Origin: an uncultured Bacteroidales bacterium
GTDB taxonomy: Bacteria; Bacteroidota; Bacteroidia; Bacteroidales; UBA932
Assembly: GCA_902488725.1 (NCBI GenBank)
Contig: CABTXO010000052.1
Span: 1-8,732 of the forward strand
Length of the DNA stretch: 8,732 bases
Reading direction: 5' to 3'
The notes below the pieces were generated by a model. It saw nothing but the letters and a program-made list of their open reading frames with translations, was not told the DNA's origin and ran no database searches. The position numbers were made by a program, and so were the translations under genes. This document shows, piece after piece, positions 7,074-8,732 of this stretch (the first letter of the stretch is position 1; every line of letters begins with the position of its first letter).

Positions 7074-7682
7074 TCAGAGCTCGGTCGCGAACTCCTCCAT
7101 ACTCTTGCGGAGATTGTGTCTTTCGGACGGGACGCTGTTGACGGCCGGGTGACCGGCTGCGATAAGCGCCGTGATCTCATAGCCGGCAGTCTCCGGAAAG
7201 GCCTCGGCAAGCTTGGCCGGGTCGAAAGAGCCGATCCAGGTGCCGCCCAGTTCCATATCCGCCGCAGCCAGCATGAGATGCGACGCGACGATGGCCGCAT
7301 CCGTCTCGGCCGAATTCTTGCCGTCGGACCGGACCCATGCTTCTTCCGCCTTGCAGCCGACCAGGAACACGACAGGGGCACCGTAGATCGGGCGGATGGC
7401 CTGCAGGCGTGCGAGGGCCTCGCTGCTGGTGACCGCCCAGACATGCACGGGCTGTTTGTTGCAGGCGCTCGGTGCCAACCGGGCAGCCTCGAGCATTTTC
7501 ATGACCTTCACCGCAGCGACAGGATGGTTGTTGAATTCCCGGCAGGAATAGCGTTTGGCCGCAAGTTCAAGGAACACGTTCGAACCTTGTAATCTGTTGA
7601 TTCGATGCTCAACATCTGCAAATGCGGCGCGATTGTGGATGCGGGAAATGTTTCCCAGACGATAAAAAAATCCCTTTTTCAT
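7074..7682 (-). CDS. Small nitroreductase-family FMN oxidoreductase
   Basis: A 202-residue protein of the nitroreductase family, which uses FMN and NAD(P)H to reduce nitro compounds, quinones or flavins. The family N-terminus is FLELAAKRYSCREF (about 37-50), with the FMN-phosphate-binding Arg/Ser pattern. It is followed by LEAARLAPSACNKQP (about 64-78), a central helix DAAIVASHLMLAA, and GTWIGSFDP, which packs near the flavin; it ends with RHNLRKSMEEF. Bacteroidota homologues usually begin just before FLEL. The reading frame here has 35 extra residues starting at ATG 7682, which carries a good GGAGG; GTG at 7577 would give the usual length of 167. The gene is convergent with the esterase (15 bp between stops) and divergent from obg, so it is transcribed separately from both. 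Cytoplasmic; physiological substrate unknown. Confidence 0.9.
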   Translation of the reverse strand: MKKGFFYRLGNISRIHNRAAFADVEHRINRLQGSNVFLELAAKRYSCREFNNHPVAAVKVMKMLEAARLAPSACNKQPVHVWAVTSSEALARLQAIRPIYGAPVVFLVGCKAEEAWVRSDGKNSAETDAAIVASHLMLAAADMELGGTWIGSFDPAKLAEAFPETAGYEITALIAAGHPAVNSVPSERHNLRKSMEEFATEL

Positions 7683-7689
7683 GATGAAA

Positions 7690-7694
7690 CCTCC
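7690..7694 (-). promoter_or_regulatory. Shine-Dalgarno (GGAGG) before the nitroreductase
   Basis: On the minus strand GGAGG lies 7 nt before ATG 7682-7680. Such a strong site is unusual for Bacteroidota and supports the long nitroreductase start over the internal GTG at 7577. Confidence 0.55.
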
Positions 7695-7850
7695 GGTTAG
7701 TTATTCGATCGGCCCTGTGCCGTGCATGGACCTGGTGTACCGTAAATATACAAAAAAATATTTTTCTGCAGTATTCTGATGCAAAGAAACTACAGGATCT
7801 CCTCCTGTTACAACTTCGTGTCATCCGGACGGGCTCGGAAAAATTTTGAC

Positions 7851-7858
7851 TATCTTTG
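7851..7858 (+). promoter_or_regulatory. Likely -7 promoter element for obg
   Basis: TATCTTTG is an exact match to the Bacteroidota sigma-ABfr -7 consensus TAnnTTTG. It lies 51 nt before the obg ATG, which would leave a leader of roughly 40-45 nt. The expected TTG about 19 nt upstream is not clear, although TTTTGAC directly abuts the element. Confidence 0.6.
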
Positions 7859-7899
7859 CCGGTGAAAACAGTCCCGCTGTTTGAAATGCAAATAAAAAT

Positions 7900-7903
7900 G
7901 GAG
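7900..7903 (+). promoter_or_regulatory. Ribosome binding site of obg (GGAG)
   Basis: GGAG lies 5 nt before ATG 7909. The earlier ATG at 7898 reads ATG GAG TGA and stops at once, so 7909 is the coding start. Confidence 0.55.
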
Positions 7904-7908
7904 TGAAT

Positions 7909-8732
7909 ATGCCTGAAAGCAACTTCATAGACTACGTGAAAATCTGGTGCGCATCGGGGCACGGCGGCGCCGGATCGGCGCACCTGATGCGGGCGAAGTA
8001 TGTCCCGAAGGGCGGACCGGACGGCGGCGACGGCGGACGGGGCGGCCATGTCATCCTGCGCGCCAATCCCCAGTTCTGGACGCTGATCCATCTGAAATAC
8101 CGCAAGCATGTGCAGGCGGAAGACGGTGCGAACGGGTCCGGTGCACTCCGGACCGGGAAAAGCGGTGAAGATGTCATGCTCGAGGTTCCGGTCGGAACCG
8201 TTGCGAAAAATGCTGAAACGGGAGAAGTCCTGTTCGAGATGCTGGAGCCCGGAGAAGAGCGGATGCTCTGCAGAGGCGGCCGCGGCGGACTTGGCAACAA
8301 CAATTTCAAGACGGCGACGATGCAGACCCCGCGGTTCGCCCAGCCCGGCGAAGACGGAGAGGAAGGCTGGTTCATCCTGGAACTCAAGCTGCTGGCGGAC
8401 GTCGGCCTGGTGGGCTTCCCGAATGCCGGCAAATCCACGCTCCTGGCCACGATCACCAGCGCCAAGCCGAAGATCGCCGGCTATGCCTTCACGACCCTGG
8501 AACCGAATCTGGGCATCGTCAAATACTACGACGACCGGTCGTTCGTGATGGCGGACATCCCCGGGATCATCGAGGGCGCCCACGAGGGCCGGGGCATCGG
8601 CATCCGCTTCCTGCGCCACATCGAACGCAATTCCGTACTGCTCTTCATGGTCTCCGTCGAAGAGGACGACATCGCCAAGGGCTACGAGACCCTGCTGAAT
8701 GAACTGCGGGAATACAACCCCGAACTCCTGGA
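7909..8732 (+). CDS. obg: Obg/CgtA GTPase (3' truncated by the window)
   Basis: The first 274 residues of the essential GTPase Obg (CgtA), which binds the 50S ribosomal subunit during late assembly and links it to nucleotide status. Residues 1-158 form the glycine-rich Obg fold: [11 protein letters not shown] (about 16-26), [14 protein letters not shown] (34-47), and [15 protein letters not shown] (121-135). The G domain follows with G1 GFPNAGKS (169-176), switch [10 protein letters not shown] (192-200) and G3 DIPG (216-219), then [12 protein letters not shown]. The G4 (NKxD) and G5 motifs and the variable C-terminal domain lie beyond 8732. The N-terminus [12 protein letters not shown] matches the family start. 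It is unrelated to the surface module upstream; it has its own promoter and marks the core-genome edge of the locus. Confidence 0.98.
   Translation, partial: MPESNFIDYVKIWCASGHGGAGSAHLMRAKYVPKGGPDGGDGGRGGHVILRANPQFWTLIHLKYRKHVQAEDGANGSGALRTGKSGEDVMLEVPVGTVAKNAETGEVLFEMLEPGEERMLCRGGRGGLGNNNFKTATMQTPRFAQPGEDGEEGWFILELKLLADVGLVGFPNAGKSTLLATITSAKPKIAGYAFTTLEPNLGIVKYYDDRSFVMADIPGIIEGAHEGRGIGIRFLRHIERNSVLLFMVSVEEDDIAKGYETLLNELREYNPELL

Larger units (their letters stand above)
7683..7908. other. Divergent intergenic region between the nitroreductase and obg
   Basis: These 226 bp carry no gene that I can support. The middle (about 7740-7800) is strikingly AT-rich compared with the rest of the window, including an A-run at 7752-7758, as expected for promoters facing both ways. 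On the minus strand, TATATTTA (reverse complement of about 7743-7750) and TTTCTTTG (reverse complement of about 7781-7788) are each one base off the Bacteroidota -7 element and could serve the nitroreductase. Neither has a convincing -33 partner. No riboswitch or terminator hairpin was recognised. Confidence 0.6.

Noticed and set aside
7059..7104. A 7-bp inverted repeat (GAGTATG / CATACTC) after the esterase stop, as a possible bidirectional terminator
   Set aside because: The arms are short, the loop is over 30 nt, there is no T-run, and one arm lies inside the nitroreductase coding sequence; this can easily be chance.
7609..8619. A 336-codon minus-strand frame spanning the obg promoter region and obg
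   Set aside because: It is antisense to unmistakable Obg motifs and crosses the AT-rich intergenic region without any recognisable domain.

Overview
The window looks like a GC-rich member of the Bacteroidota, probably the order Bacteroidales. The signs are an outer-membrane TonB-dependent receptor (TBDR) next to a lipoprotein with a Bacteroidota-type surface-export signal, a Bacteroides-type secreted sialidase, mostly weak Shine-Dalgarno sequences, and a TAnnTTTG-type -7 promoter element before obg. The species cannot be named from the sequence. Both ends cut through genes (a TBDR on the left, obg on the right), so this may be a complete short contig.

Layout. (1) 1-1762 is a broken TBDR. Its barrel runs leftwards on the minus strand (1452 to 1), while its last 102 residues lie on the plus strand (1454-1762). 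A perfect inverted repeat of at least 90 bp (1-90 and 1454-1543) flanks the 1,363-bp inverted block. Turning the block around restores one continuous in-frame barrel, but the receptor's N-terminal half (signal peptide and plug) is absent in either orientation. (2) 1786-6161 or 7058, plus strand, is a tightly spaced run: a surface lipoprotein with a lamin-tail-like fold (DUF4876 type), an outer-membrane barrel protein (DUF6850 type), a GH33-type exo-sialidase with all expected catalytic residues, and a secreted alpha/beta-hydrolase esterase. (3) 7074-7682, minus strand, is a small nitroreductase convergent with the esterase. (4) 7683-7908 is an AT-rich divergent promoter region. (5) 7909 to the end is the Obg/CgtA GTPase, cut off before its G4 and G5 motifs.

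How the genes may work together (inference): the TBDR, surface lipoprotein and barrel protein look like a cell-envelope uptake or binding module without a SusD partner. The co-directional sialidase and esterase suggest that its target is a sialylated, possibly O-acetylated, host glycan or something carried on it. The nitroreductase and obg are unrelated core or housekeeping genes at its border.

The main oddity is the inverted TBDR segment. It resembles the invertible susC-type loci of Bacteroides, but its geometry fits a fold-back chimera (assembly or amplification artefact) better than a working phase switch. No RNA genes, CRISPR arrays, transposases or recombinases were seen.
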